A stretch of 64,000 nt of DNA, from NCBI GenBank assembly GCA_022885665.1, contig JAGQDJ010000003.1, forward strand, positions 593,711-657,710. The letters are read 5' to 3'. The position numbers and the translations under genes were made by a program. The stretch comes from Triops longicaudatus. Lineage: Eukaryota > Arthropoda > Branchiopoda > Notostraca > Triopsidae. A model generated the notes under the pieces. The model saw nothing but the letters and a program-made list of their open reading frames with translations. It did not search any database and was not told where the DNA came from. Below, one piece after another: positions 54,247-64,000 of this stretch (position 1 is its first letter; each line of letters starts with the position of its first letter).

Positions 54247-55921
54247 AGACGAACGGCTGCATATGCGCTTGCCTGTCTCTTGTCTCTCTCTTTTCTCACG
54301 CACTTGAAACTTCATAACCAAAAGTCAACTTTACGTAAAACTTGCTTTGCACACGTTCTGCATCAATGCCAGAGAATACGAAGGATGTTTCTATTGAGTT
54401 AAGCGTTCCTTAGCTAGAAGAAATTAAGTTTTTCCTGGAAGTTTCTTTTTTGTGTCCAAGAATCTAGAGCAAAGAATTGTCTAAGGCCAAAAAGCTATTT
54501 ACGGAGCAGTGTGGAGTTTCTGCTTGGCACTTCCTATAGTCTGTAATCCAAACAGATTCTGACTGGCGCCCATGGTTTGGCCTCACTTATGATTACATGT
54601 GCTTCTGTTGCTCTATAAACGGTTGATTATAAAAAAAAGAAGCTTTTGGCTCTCTAACGTACCCTCCACTTTTCTACAGGTTATAGTATCCGGTTCAAGA
54701 ACGCGAGCCCTCGTGACAGTAAGAATTTTATGTCCTTTTTTTCACCCCCGAAAGAATTCGTAATTGCTACACTACTTAACTAATGAAACTCCTTTCCTCA
54801 ACCGAATCTGCTGACTTAATATACGACTGGCAGATTCTAGGCTCTTGAAAGAAAACGACTCTTGAAACATCTGACTTGGAAGTACGTTCAAATCTTCGCG
54901 TTTGCCCACAGGCTTTTAACTAGTTTCGGATTTGGTGCCAAAACACGAAGAAATTTCAAGCACTAGTAAAAAAGTAAGACAAAGACGTCAACACAAACCT
55001 GCCAACGAGGACGTCCGGCCATTGTTACTTCCAAGTTTTAAATAGACTATCACGGAAATATCCACTGATGCGAATTTCGCTCAAGTTTGCGAGCGAGCGA
55101 GATTGTTCGACGGAACGAGATTTCAAGCAGACTGCGGCTAGTTTCTGCCTCTCTGTCTCTTGCATCCCTCAACCGAGAAGCCGGAATGTGGGGATGGGGA
55201 ATTTGGGCAAACTCCATCCACAGCATGGCCATAAAAGGGCACGGCTCGCTTTCTTTTTACCAGCACCACCAACCTAGACCCAAAGCTCAGCCTTCCCCTC
55301 CTCCGGTGACTCATTTATATGTGCCTTCCCCATACTCAACCCAAATCAGATTCCCACATGCATCCCATTACGTTTCCTCTCTCGGTATACCTGTTGACAT
55401 GCCACCTGAGACGATTTTTCATTCGCCCTACAGCGTTTAACCCAAAACAACACCGAAAGCTCGGCCTTTTACCAGTCGAATGAAACGCAAGAATTAAACT
55501 CCCTTTCCTTAATGTACTTTTGCGTTTGTCGATTTCGTACTATAGCAGATGGTACTCCTTTTAAGTCTTCGCTATTTCGCAACTGACAAATTGAGGCACG
55601 GCACAGTGTAATGCGACGTAGCGGGACAATAACGTTCGAAAGAGTCGAAAGTGGGACATACTCGTACAACTGCCGTGGCGTTAGGTGTGGGAGCTTTGTT
55701 AGGGACGTTTTCTATGTCAAGAACTATGTAGCCCAAAACCGCCCTTGGTTATGAGTTCTCTCATTAAAGAAATGGTTATATCTGTGTGGCAAAGACAGGA
55801 AGGAACACACGTGCAGACACGGGAAAATAACACATTAAAACATGAAATACCGTAATTAATGTCATTATTTTATTCACATATAGCGGAAAATACACATTTT
55901 GGGCGTAAAAAGGAGCAAGGG
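54247..55921. other. Intergenic / 3' UTRs
   Basis: 3' flank of the calponin-family gene (+) and of WDR6 (-). A 118-codon frame at 55087-55440 (His/Pro/Ser-rich, for example HHQPRPKAQPSPPP) has no recognised domain and probably is not coding. Nothing else supported. Confidence 0.5.
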
Positions 55922-58900
55922 CTAACTTCCTGTGTTGGTATCGGTTGTGTTGACTTTCAAGACTTCCAAACCTTGCCCGAAAACGCAAGCGTGCCAGTCA
56001 TCCCTAAAAACAGCTGCCGTCTGCGAGAACATCCTGTAAAACGCCCCGCGAAAGGTTAAAAATAGGTGTTACGTAATCTCCTTCACAGTAAGCTTAAATA
56101 GGGAGAAAACCTTTTCGTACCTACAAACATGTAAGCCTTGAATGTCAGCAACGGAACTGAGCCACGCCTTTTTCCATATAAGCGATACTGAATGTGCCAA
56201 CTCCTTACCCATCACAATTTCCCATAAATTAACTCGCTGGTCCACTGACGTGGTCAATAGGTATTTATCATGTAAAAACCCCACTCCTGAAATGCATCAC
56301 ACTTCATAATTAAATGAACAAATACTTAAGTAAGAATTACGAAGAACTATGAACTATGAAGTACCCGAAATTTGAGCCGCGTGTGCGTGCTCAACGGTGT
56401 GATCGCACAACACGCGGAATTTGGTTTCAAACGGCTCCATTAAACTGCAACGGATAGCGTTGTCATCACCACCGGTGGCTAATACAAATTTCGAGTCCGT
56501 GAGCACGCAAATATCGATAGCATTGATGCCTGACTGATGGCACGCAAATTTCGCAGGCGAAACGAGTTGATCCAAGTTCCAGAAGCTTATATGACCATCA
56601 GTTCCTCCTGTTAGTAACCAAGGAGCGGAATCTTTACTGGAAAGCAATTGCGTACGAAGAAGGCAGTGGGTGTGGGTTACGCTTGTTTGAAGCGTAAATT
56701 TGCGTTGGACGTAATCAAAATTAAAGAGCCGTAATACGCCGTCAGAACACGCTGCCGCAACTCGGAAAAGAGAATTGTCGTAAGGCCACAAGTTCAAGTC
56801 CATGTAACGCGTTTCGGGGTCAGGCACGAGCTCAGGATCAAGCCATGTCTTTTTGCTGGTTTTCGAGCTCCCTCGCAGTAAATAGGATGTCAAGTGGTGG
56901 CAATTGACCCCAAAACCTGTGCCGTCATCGGTACCAGCTAAAAAGGAAGGAAAATAAAATAAAAAATAAACGAACACACAAAAAATAACAATACGAAATC
57001 TAAAATATTCACAAGAAAAATACCATGAATATTTTTCTAGTTTAATGAAGACGTGAGCATAGCTTGTTGCCTTGTCAAATAAATTGTGTTGACGAAAAAT
57101 AGAATTGACGAAAAACATCTAAAAAATGTGTTTGAAAGCTTAACTTCAGCTTCAGTTTCAATTAGCAGTTTATTCGCGTTAAGGAACGTCCCGCCAATCA
57201 GCCAAATCGCACAAAGCCGAGCTTTCTTTGCTACTAACCCATAATGTGAATGGACTCACTTTCAAATTTGAGCTTCGTGGCCACCAACTGAGCACGGCCA
57301 CCACCAGAAATGAGCAAAAACTCGTCGCAGCTTGACCTGTGCAACAAAAAGAAAATGTTCCGAAAAGAACTATGTTAAAAAAAAACTTTCGAAGCTATGT
57401 TGTCATAATCACCGGCCGTGAATTGGGCACGTTGCCAATGTTCGTATGCTTGAAATGTGACTACGGATTGTCGAAAGAAATCTGAGGCTAGAATCCTCCA
57501 CGTAATGTAACCGAATTTCGGTATCTTCTCCACCGGTGACGAAAACTGTTTTTCCCCGTGTATTCAATGTCGTGCAGCTTTGAATAGATTTCGTATGCAA
57601 TCCTAACTATTTCAGAGCACATTTTTTATTTCCAAATGTTTTTCATTCCAAACACGCTTTTAGTGTACCTTGAAGGTCGTGGCAGCTAGAGACTGGAGTT
57701 GAGCGCGATGCATCAACACTTTCTTGTCTTTTATAAAAACGAAGGCAGCTTCGGAATTTTCGGCTATGAGAAAATCCCAGGAGCGGTGACCACCACCGCA
57801 CGGAATCTTTAGCAAATCTCGTTGCTGGGCACAACTCCAAAGGACGAAATTAGACTACAAAATAAACAAAGAAAAATAAATAAAAAAATATTAGGGAAAA
57901 TATTTTGTAAAATGCCTACCGAGCTGAACCCTGTAATGAGCGTTTCCCCTTGCCAAGCTAACGCATTTGACGTCCAACCCAAATTTGTCACGTCTTCTCG
58001 TAAAACGCATTCCTCATCGCTGCAATCCTTTCCAAAGTCTCCGCAAACTTTCACCGAGCCGTCTTTTCCCGTGCTGAGAATGTAACCCGGCCACGATGTC
58101 AAACTTGTGATACCTTCTTGTCCGTGAAATTGTAGCAAGCTCCTTACGAGCGTCTACAAACAATAAATAAAAAAATTGAACTGTACAAAAAATAAAAAAA
58201 AATAACAAAAATAAAAAAATAAAAAAATGAAATGTGAAAAAAGAAAACAAGAACAAAAAATAAAAATAAAATAAATGTATAAAAAATAGTAAGACATAAA
58301 ATAAAAAGTATAAAAAAGACTGCAAGATTTTGCCTTGCTACCCAGTTTTACTTGATTACAAAGGCTGTAAATATGCAAATTTCCATCCCGGTCTCCAACC
58401 AAGAGGTTTTCTTTGTGCAAAAGGGCCGAAGCTGCCCAGCGCTGCTTGCAAACCGGAAGAATAAAATTTCCATAAAGCTTTATGAGCTCATTTCCTTTAC
58501 GTTCCCACAGGCTCATTTCTCCCTTGGGCCCCGAAACCAAAAATTCCGATGCTGAGACCCATAACAGAGCAAAAAGCTTTCCTTCGCACACGTCTTGTAC
58601 GATTAATTTCGTTCCGTTACCAATACCTGACAGTATAAAGAAAACAAACGAAGAAAAGGTAAAATGCACGAATAAAACAAATTAACATATAAACGAAAAA
58701 AAAAAGAAACAAAAATGTAAGAAATTTGCTAAACTGCGAAAAATATTCCCACTAAATTATTTAAAGTCCTTTTGGGCTATGGCAAGCTTTTTACTTGAAT
58801 CATAGAGTGCAACTGAGCCTTTGAGAGTGCCAACAGCTAAAACGGTCCGATCGGTGTTAAATACTAAGCTACTGGCGTTAACATATTCGGCGGAGCTTTC

Positions 58901-60442
58901 TAGTACGACCCAGTTTTGCAACCAAGTGACCAAATCTCCTTGGACGGTTAGCATATAAACAGTGCCGTTATTTGAGAGCGCTACCAAACGCGGGTAATTT
59001 GCTGCATCCGAGTAAGGCAATGTCCGTGGTACCACACTTAAGTTGCTTTCCAAGTTCCAGCATTTTATGGATCCGTCTCCGCCTCCTGTGATCTAAAAAA
59101 ATAAAAAAATCTAATTAATAACAACCTCACCATAGTCAAAGTCTCAAAAGATTTACGTAAATATGTACGATTGTAACAAAAAAATATGCATTTAAATAAG
59201 TGAGTGGATGGTACAATTCAAAAGAAACGATAAAAGTGACACTTTACGAGCGTTTGATTGTGAAGAGCTACGGCCCATATCGAAGCACCTCCGTGAGCCC
59301 GCCATTTGGCCACAATTTTGCCTTCAAGGCTCCATAATACGACGCAAGAGTCTTCACCTAATGAGCAATAGGCTGGACTATTCGGTTTAGGGCTGCTAAA
59401 GCCCAGTGCTTGCATAACGCGAGCAGAATGACCGAAGAGGCATAAACGAGGTTCGATATTGCAATTTACAAAATCGTTTGTTGCGTCATTGAAGCTCACG
59501 GACCACGTCCGAACGCTGCGATCATCAGATGTGGATAGAATTACATTCAAGTGCGGGAGATACTGAACCGAGAAGATGACTCCCTAAACAAAACGAACGC
59601 AATCAATGTAGTTTTTTAATGCCCTTTAGTTGGAACTATACTTGATGGCCTTGAAGTCGGTGAAGTACAGGACTAGAATGAGCCTCTTTTTGGGGCTTCC
59701 AAACCAAGATTTCCTGGAAAACTGTACCAGAAAGAATCGTTAACGTTTCCCAGGTGGTACCAATGATAGAACCGCAGTATCTAACAAACAAGATTGCTAA
59801 TTTTCCATTAGAGTTTTTGCAAAATATTACAGAATGCATTTCTCCTCGCACGTAATCGAGTAAAGTTTTTCGCCATTACTCCAGTTCCATACTGTAAACA
59901 CATTATGGGCCAAGAGGAGTCCTATTTGATGCTCGTACTCAAGAAATGTGACATCCCATATCCAATCATTTTCTTTGATAATTTTGCTGCACAGAGATAC
60001 AAGTGATGAATCGTTGGTTGCATGGCTTGAGATTTGCAGCACAGTGAGCTGCTTCGAGCCGTAAACAACGAGCTTGTCGTTACGTGAAGCAGAAGGATGA
60101 ATACCGTGTATTACAGCTCCTTCCAAGCAGGGCAAGGACTGGATTAGAACTTTTGAATGCAAATTGTAGACGTTGAGGAAGTTCCCACATCCTTGTAAAA
60201 CGATGTTTTATTAAATCCATGTGAAAATGCTAAGATAGACTCTTTTTACCTTCTAAGAGATAGTTTCCGATGACTTTTAATGCTGTCACGTGCGTAGACA
60301 GGTAAATTTCTGAAAACATTTCAAACACCATGCGGGTTTTTGTGTACATATAAACACGCGTGCAATAAAGGCCGTAGGCTTCTTCTCTTACTGTTGCCAG
60401 AACTTGTCCGGTAAATTCTATTCCTATGGCACCGGACAGAAT
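55922..60442 (-). CDS. WDR6: WDR6, WD40 cofactor of tRNA 2'-O-methyltransferase (5' end unresolved)
   Basis: Partner of FTSJ1 for 2'-O-methylation of the tRNA wobble base. Exons in coding order: 60442-60250, 60191-59831, 59780-59642, 59583-59248, 59092-58795, 58626-58352, 58153-57920, 57854-57669, 57606-57413, 57336-57260, 56937-56365, 56286-56121, 56033-55922. They sum to about 1047 residues with every phase matching, close to the vertebrate protein. WDR6 hallmarks: KENDWIWDVTFLEYEHQIGL, GVIFSVQYLPHLNVILSTSD, LFGHSARVMQALGF, PCGGGHRSWDF, HSGINAIDICV-type repeats and the C-terminal FGQGLEV. The start ATG was not found: the first exon listed opens at an acceptor-like tgccag and has no in-frame ATG, so a short 5' exon is missing. 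Confidence 0.93.
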
Positions 60443-60535
60443 CTGGCAGAAGGTAGAATGAATACGAAACCGGTGCTGGGCGCATTTGCCGCGAGGCGTC
60501 TAGACCAAAAAGGCGGGAATATTTCCAATCAGGTC

Positions 60536-60687
60536 CTACCAGGCAACCATACTGTCCCTCTGTAAATTAATGGTACGGAAATACCTACTTTACATCGTTT
60601 GAACAACTTATATGATGAACACAAAAATATAGTTAATCCTATACCAAAGGCAGTAATTGATATCAAGTCTTTGATACCGTCGCCCAT
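60536..60687 (-). CDS. Possible 41-residue membrane microprotein
   Basis: Starts at the ATG at 60687, which follows a good acceptor (gtttcag), and reads MGDGIKDLISITAFGIGLTI, then FLCSSYKLFKRCK to a gtaggt donor at 60588. A second exon from 60559 adds RDSMVAW and a stop at 60536. One membrane helix is followed by a basic, Cys-containing end, the usual layout of small single-pass membrane proteins. It lies between ADSL and WDR6 on the same strand, so it may instead be a 5' leader ORF of WDR6 transcripts. Confidence 0.35.
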
Positions 60688-60870
60688 ACTTTGTATTAGC
60701 GTCCTCTGAAACACAACTCAAATACAATTTTTCTTTTACTTGTTATTACAAATAAGCACTTTACAAGTTTCCCATAACTTGAAAAATTTGAGATACTTCT
60801 CCCACGTGAACCAAAAGTTGGTCGCGTCTAATTTTACTAACAACCAAATTTCTTCTAGGGAAATGAAAAC

Positions 60871-62352
60871 CTAAATTTGCAGATCCACAGATTCTTTGAG
60901 CTTGCCTTCATACTTCACCAAAACCTCCTTAACCTCTTCTTCCAAAAACTCCTCCACCTGCTGCGCTGCTCGGCCGGTAAAAGTACTCGGATCCAGCAGC
61001 TGCTCTAATTCTTCATGAATGGGCTTAAAATACTCTGTACTCCGAATTCTCTCAATGAGATCATTATCTCCTCCCTGTTGTTTCACCACTGCCCCGGCTT
61101 CGTGCGAAAGAACCCTGATCTGCTCGTGACATTCTTGCCTATCAGCTCCCCCCTTCTTCACCATGGCCATAATAATGTTCTCCGAGGCCATGAAGGGCAA
61201 TTCTTGGTTAATATGTCGCTCAATGACCTTAGGGTACACCACCAATCCCTCCACAATGTTCTGCAACGTCTGCAGCACTGCATCGGCGGTCAAAAAGCTT
61301 TCGGCCAATGTAATGCGCCGGTTGGCCGAATCGTCCAGCGTCCTCTCCATCCATTGGTTCGCCGAGGTCTGCAAAGCATTCATGGTTAAAGTCATTAAAT
61401 GACGACTCAAAGCGCAACAACGCTCGCTACGCATCGGATTACGCTTGTAGGCCATGGCTGAGGACCCGATTTGCGTTTTCTCGAAAGGTTCTTCCAGTTC
61501 TTTCATACTCGCCAGTAAACGAATATCGGTGCATAGTTTATGAACCGATGATCCTAAACTGCCCAACGCGCTGACGCAATCAGCTTCGACCTTGCGGGTG
61601 TAAGTTTGGCCACAGATGATGTAACCGCGCTGGAAACCGGCTAACTCCGTTACGCGAGCGTCTAAAGCCTTAACTTTGGCGTGGTCGTTCTCGAAAAGTT
61701 GGAGGAACGACGCCTGGGTACCGGTGGTGCCTTTAACGCCCCGGAAACGCAATTCTTGACGCAATTGCGACAGTCGTTTCTCGTCCATGAGGAGTTCTTG
61801 CAACCAGAGACAAGCGCGTTTGCCCACAGTGGTTAGCTGCGCTGGTTGGAGATGAGTGAACCCTAAAGTGGGCAGATTCTTGTACTCGTCGGCAAATTTG
61901 CACAAACGAGCGATGCAGGTGGCTAGTTTAGGCAGTAGGATGTCGAAACCATCCCGGATGATGATTAAATCGGTATTATCGCCGACGTAACATGAAGTAG
62001 CGCCGAGGTGAATGATGGGAGCAGCGGTTGGACAGCATTGGGCGAAGGTATGGACATGAGCCATGACGTCATGCCGGGTTAAACGTTCTTCAGCTTGTGC
62101 TTTTTCAAAGTCGACGTCCGTGATGTGTGCTAGCATTTCATCTAATTGTTGCTGAGTGATAGGAAGGCCTAATTCTTTGGAAGCTTTCGCCAGGATGTAC
62201 CATAAAAATCGCCAGGTGCTGAATTTCTTGAAATCGCTAAAATTTTCGGACATTTCCTTGGAAGCGTAACGAGACGATAAAGGATTGCCATACTGGAGGT
62301 GTTGGGAAGAGACGTTGTGTTTCGTTTTTAAAAGGTCTTGCAATGAGGTATC
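60871..62352 (-). CDS. ADSL: Adenylosuccinate lyase (purine biosynthesis), first exon not found
   Basis: Cleaves SAICAR and adenylosuccinate to fumarate plus AICAR or AMP. One long exon of about 493 codons runs from an acceptor (ttccgcag) at 62353 to the TAA at 60871. It covers almost the whole protein: NPLSSRYASKEM, RHDVMAHVHTFAQCCP, IHLGATSCYVGDNTD, TLGFTHLQPAQLTTVGKR, FRGVKGTTGTQASFLQLFE, DDSANRRITLAE, GGDNDLIERI, then DPSTFTGRA near the end. The fumarate-lyase signature reads GSSAMAYKRNPMRSE, with Ala where ADSL and relatives have Pro. The initiator ATG must be in an upstream exon, which I could not place in 62353-63015. The near-intronless body contrasts with the neighbouring genes. Confidence 0.95.
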   Translation of the reverse strand, partial: DTSLQDLLKTKHNVSSQHLQYGNPLSSRYASKEMSENFSDFKKFSTWRFLWYILAKASKELGLPITQQQLDEMLAHITDVDFEKAQAEERLTRHDVMAHVHTFAQCCPTAAPIIHLGATSCYVGDNTDLIIIRDGFDILLPKLATCIARLCKFADEYKNLPTLGFTHLQPAQLTTVGKRACLWLQELLMDEKRLSQLRQELRFRGVKGTTGTQASFLQLFENDHAKVKALDARVTELAGFQRGYIICGQTYTRKVEADCVSALGSLGSSVHKLCTDIRLLASMKELEEPFEKTQIGSSAMAYKRNPMRSERCCALSRHLMTLTMNALQTSANQWMERTLDDSANRRITLAESFLTADAVLQTLQNIVEGLVVYPKVIERHINQELPFMASENIIMAMVKKGGADRQECHEQIRVLSHEAGAVVKQQGGDNDLIERIRSTEYFKPIHEELEQLLDPSTFTGRAAQQVEEFLEEEVKEVLVKYEGKLKESVDLQI

Positions 62353-63015
62353 CTGCGGAAAAACAACAATGATAATGTGATGACAATGTAAGTAAATCGA
62401 AACTTCAGTGATTTTTGCACCATTTCGAGGTTTTCTGGTAGTAGAAACGAAGACTGGGTGAGATTTGTGTTGAAATTACCAAAGTTTTGTTAATTTTACA
62501 CTGCTTAACAACACGCCATGTGCTCCTGGCCGTTCTATTTTTTAGTTCATCTATGTATACAGAGGTGGCGTTTGAAATATTGCGCGTTCTTCTCTATCCT
62601 TTTCCCAAACCGATTAACACTATTTTAGATTAACACTACTCTATGCCTGTGGCTGATGCAACAACTGGCTGATGAAACTGTCATCGTCAATTGCATAAAG
62701 TTTTGTATTCTTCTTTACATTCACTGACAGTTATTAAAAATACAGTTTTCGTTTCGCGGCCGTTAACTCTCATGCATCGCAATACATACAAGCATTATAT
62801 GTCAAGGATAATATAAAAATGCTAGCCGAATCCCCATGTGTCAAAAGAAAACTGTCACAGTATAATTTTTGAAATTTTAATCAACGAACATCGATACTTT
62901 CGGCGTGAAAAATTAACCTCTTACGCGAACATAACATGGTAGTTGGAAAACTTTGGAACGCAAGTTTTAACGACATCGTTGGACAATAGATATAAATGAT
63001 ATCACGATTTAACGC
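62353..63015. other. Intergenic / ADSL 5' region
   Basis: Should contain the missing ADSL first exon and promoter and the 3' UTR of the RRM gene. I see no clear exon or repeat. Confidence 0.4.
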
Positions 63016-64000
63016 TTATTTGACCTCGGGTGCCCCTTCTGTACATTGTAAGACCCCTTTGTCTCCCTTTTCAGATACGGTGTAATAGTCCAAAATCAGT
63101 TTGTGTCCTTTGAAATCATAGCCTTGCAAACATCGCATTGTCTCGGTTGCATCAGCTTCGCAGTTATAATAAAAAAGCGCGCAATGAAGGTCTCGCACAA
63201 TCCTGCAATTCTTTAGCTCCGCATTCCTAATCGGTCCAAAAATAAAAAAATAAATACATAACAAAAATAGACGAATAAAATTAAAAAAAAATAAAAACAA
63301 TTTAAAATTGCTAAATAGCCACGCTAACAAGAAAGAAGCACCGACAAGGATTAAAGGAAAAATACAAACGTTACAGTAACAAACTCAAACTTCGAAGTAC
63401 CTGCAAAATAACTGAATCAAATCCAGGTCCCTGATTTGGGGTACTACATTACCAACTCGAAGAATACTTGATACACGAATGAAAGACGAAGAAGTCGCTT
63501 CATCGTTCGATGCAGAAGGTGGATATGAAGCTGTGGATGTAGCTACTGCTTTCCAATCTTCCTTATGGCGGTCGTCTATTGCATAATTTATCCTAATTTT
63601 GTACCCATAAACTTCCTGTCCCTGCAAAGCATCGATAGTGTTTCGCGCTACTTGTTGTGACTCGTAGCTGATAAAAGCGCACATTTTATCGCGAAGAAAA
63701 ATGTAGCTGACAATCGTTCCACATCTAGAAAAATCCAATGCAATTCAAACAAAGACTTGGTGGAAGAAAACGAAAGAAATTGTTTCCAAGAAATGTACAA
63801 AATTACTTAGAAAAGATATCAATCAGCTCAGTATCTTTCGCTTCGGGGCGTAATCCACCAACCCATATCCGTTTAACGTGATACGTCACTCTAGGAAAGG
63901 TGACTCTGAATTAGGGCACTAATAACCATTTCAAACTGTACATCTCAGGAGGATTCGACTTCCTTTCAGTTGCCTGCTCCGTTTCCACTGTTCCCGTAGT
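63016..64000 (-). CDS. RNA-binding protein with two RRM domains (5' partial)
   Basis: Exons in coding order: 64000-63942 (continues off the window), 63890-63807, 63724-63401, 63226-63016; about 226 residues seen. RRM A: KRIWVGGLRPEAKDTELIDI, the RNP1-like segment KMCAFISYES and GYKIRINYA. RRM B: SSILRVGNVVPQIRDLDLIQ, the RNP1-like segment LHCALFYYNC and GHKLILDYY, close to the C-terminus. The RNP1 of RRM B (LHCALFYY) is degenerate. I cannot assign a named family. The upstream N-terminal part is outside the window. Confidence 0.85.

Noticed and set aside
55087..55440. 118-codon ORF rich in His, Pro and Ser
   Set aside because: No splice context, no recognised domain, and biased composition; lies in the 3' flank of neighbouring genes.
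1..64000. A biosynthetic cluster, operon or defence system
   Set aside because: Neighbouring genes belong to unrelated housekeeping pathways, lie on both strands and have separate promoters; nothing indicates a joint system.

Overview
The window is nuclear DNA from an animal, most likely an arthropod. Genes are split into many exons by short GT-AG introns (often 55-120 bp) that are T-rich on the transcribed strand. The gene set includes an ionotropic receptor (a protostome chemoreceptor class), a two-BIR/RING inhibitor of apoptosis of the Diap1 type, a Papi/TDRKH piRNA-pathway protein and two calponin-family muscle proteins. Retention of WDR19/IFT144 and PIBF1/CEP90, both ciliary or centriolar, argues against a lineage that has reduced its ciliary gene set. 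The species cannot be fixed from sequence alone. Overall base composition is AT-rich.

Layout, left to right: WDR19 (+, 5' end outside the window, with a nested tRNA-Met); a CD36/SCARB scavenger receptor (+); RFC3 (-); an ionotropic receptor (+); PDSS2 (+); a small unassigned ORF and a tRNA-derived repeat; a two-BIR/RING IAP (-) with a near-perfect 66-bp hairpin in an intron; a gene-poor, repeat-bearing 5.2 kb; a GH47 class I alpha-mannosidase (-) whose last intron holds a fragment of the nearby Ras-like gene; two tandem intron-containing tRNA-Leu(CAA) genes (-); TDRKH/papi (+); an atypical Ras-family GTPase (+); a hAT-like MITE; a single-exon WH1/PH- and CRIB-like protein (-); about 5 kb with only weak exon candidates; PIBF1 (+, with a nested tRNA-His) convergent with TBCK (-); a Lys/Glu-rich protein with a duplicated exon pair (+); two head-to-head calponin/transgelin paralogs (-, +); WDR6 (-); adenylosuccinate lyase (-); and an RRM protein (-) running off the right edge.

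The genes do not form an operon or an obvious functional cluster. They are mostly conserved housekeeping genes: intraflagellar transport, centriole, DNA replication clamp loading, ubiquinone synthesis, N-glycan trimming, purine synthesis, piRNA trimming, tRNA modification and Rab/mTOR-linked trafficking. I found no convincing new multi-gene system. The most unusual signals are the IAP intron hairpin, the Ras-gene fragment bounded by terminal inverted repeats inside the mannosidase gene, the exon-pair duplication with a donor-like sequence now read as coding, and a GTPase that has lost key switch residues.

Exon borders were chosen by eye from reading frame, splice sites and remembered family similarity. 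Complete genes were checked for phase continuity; unresolved 5' ends are stated in the entries.
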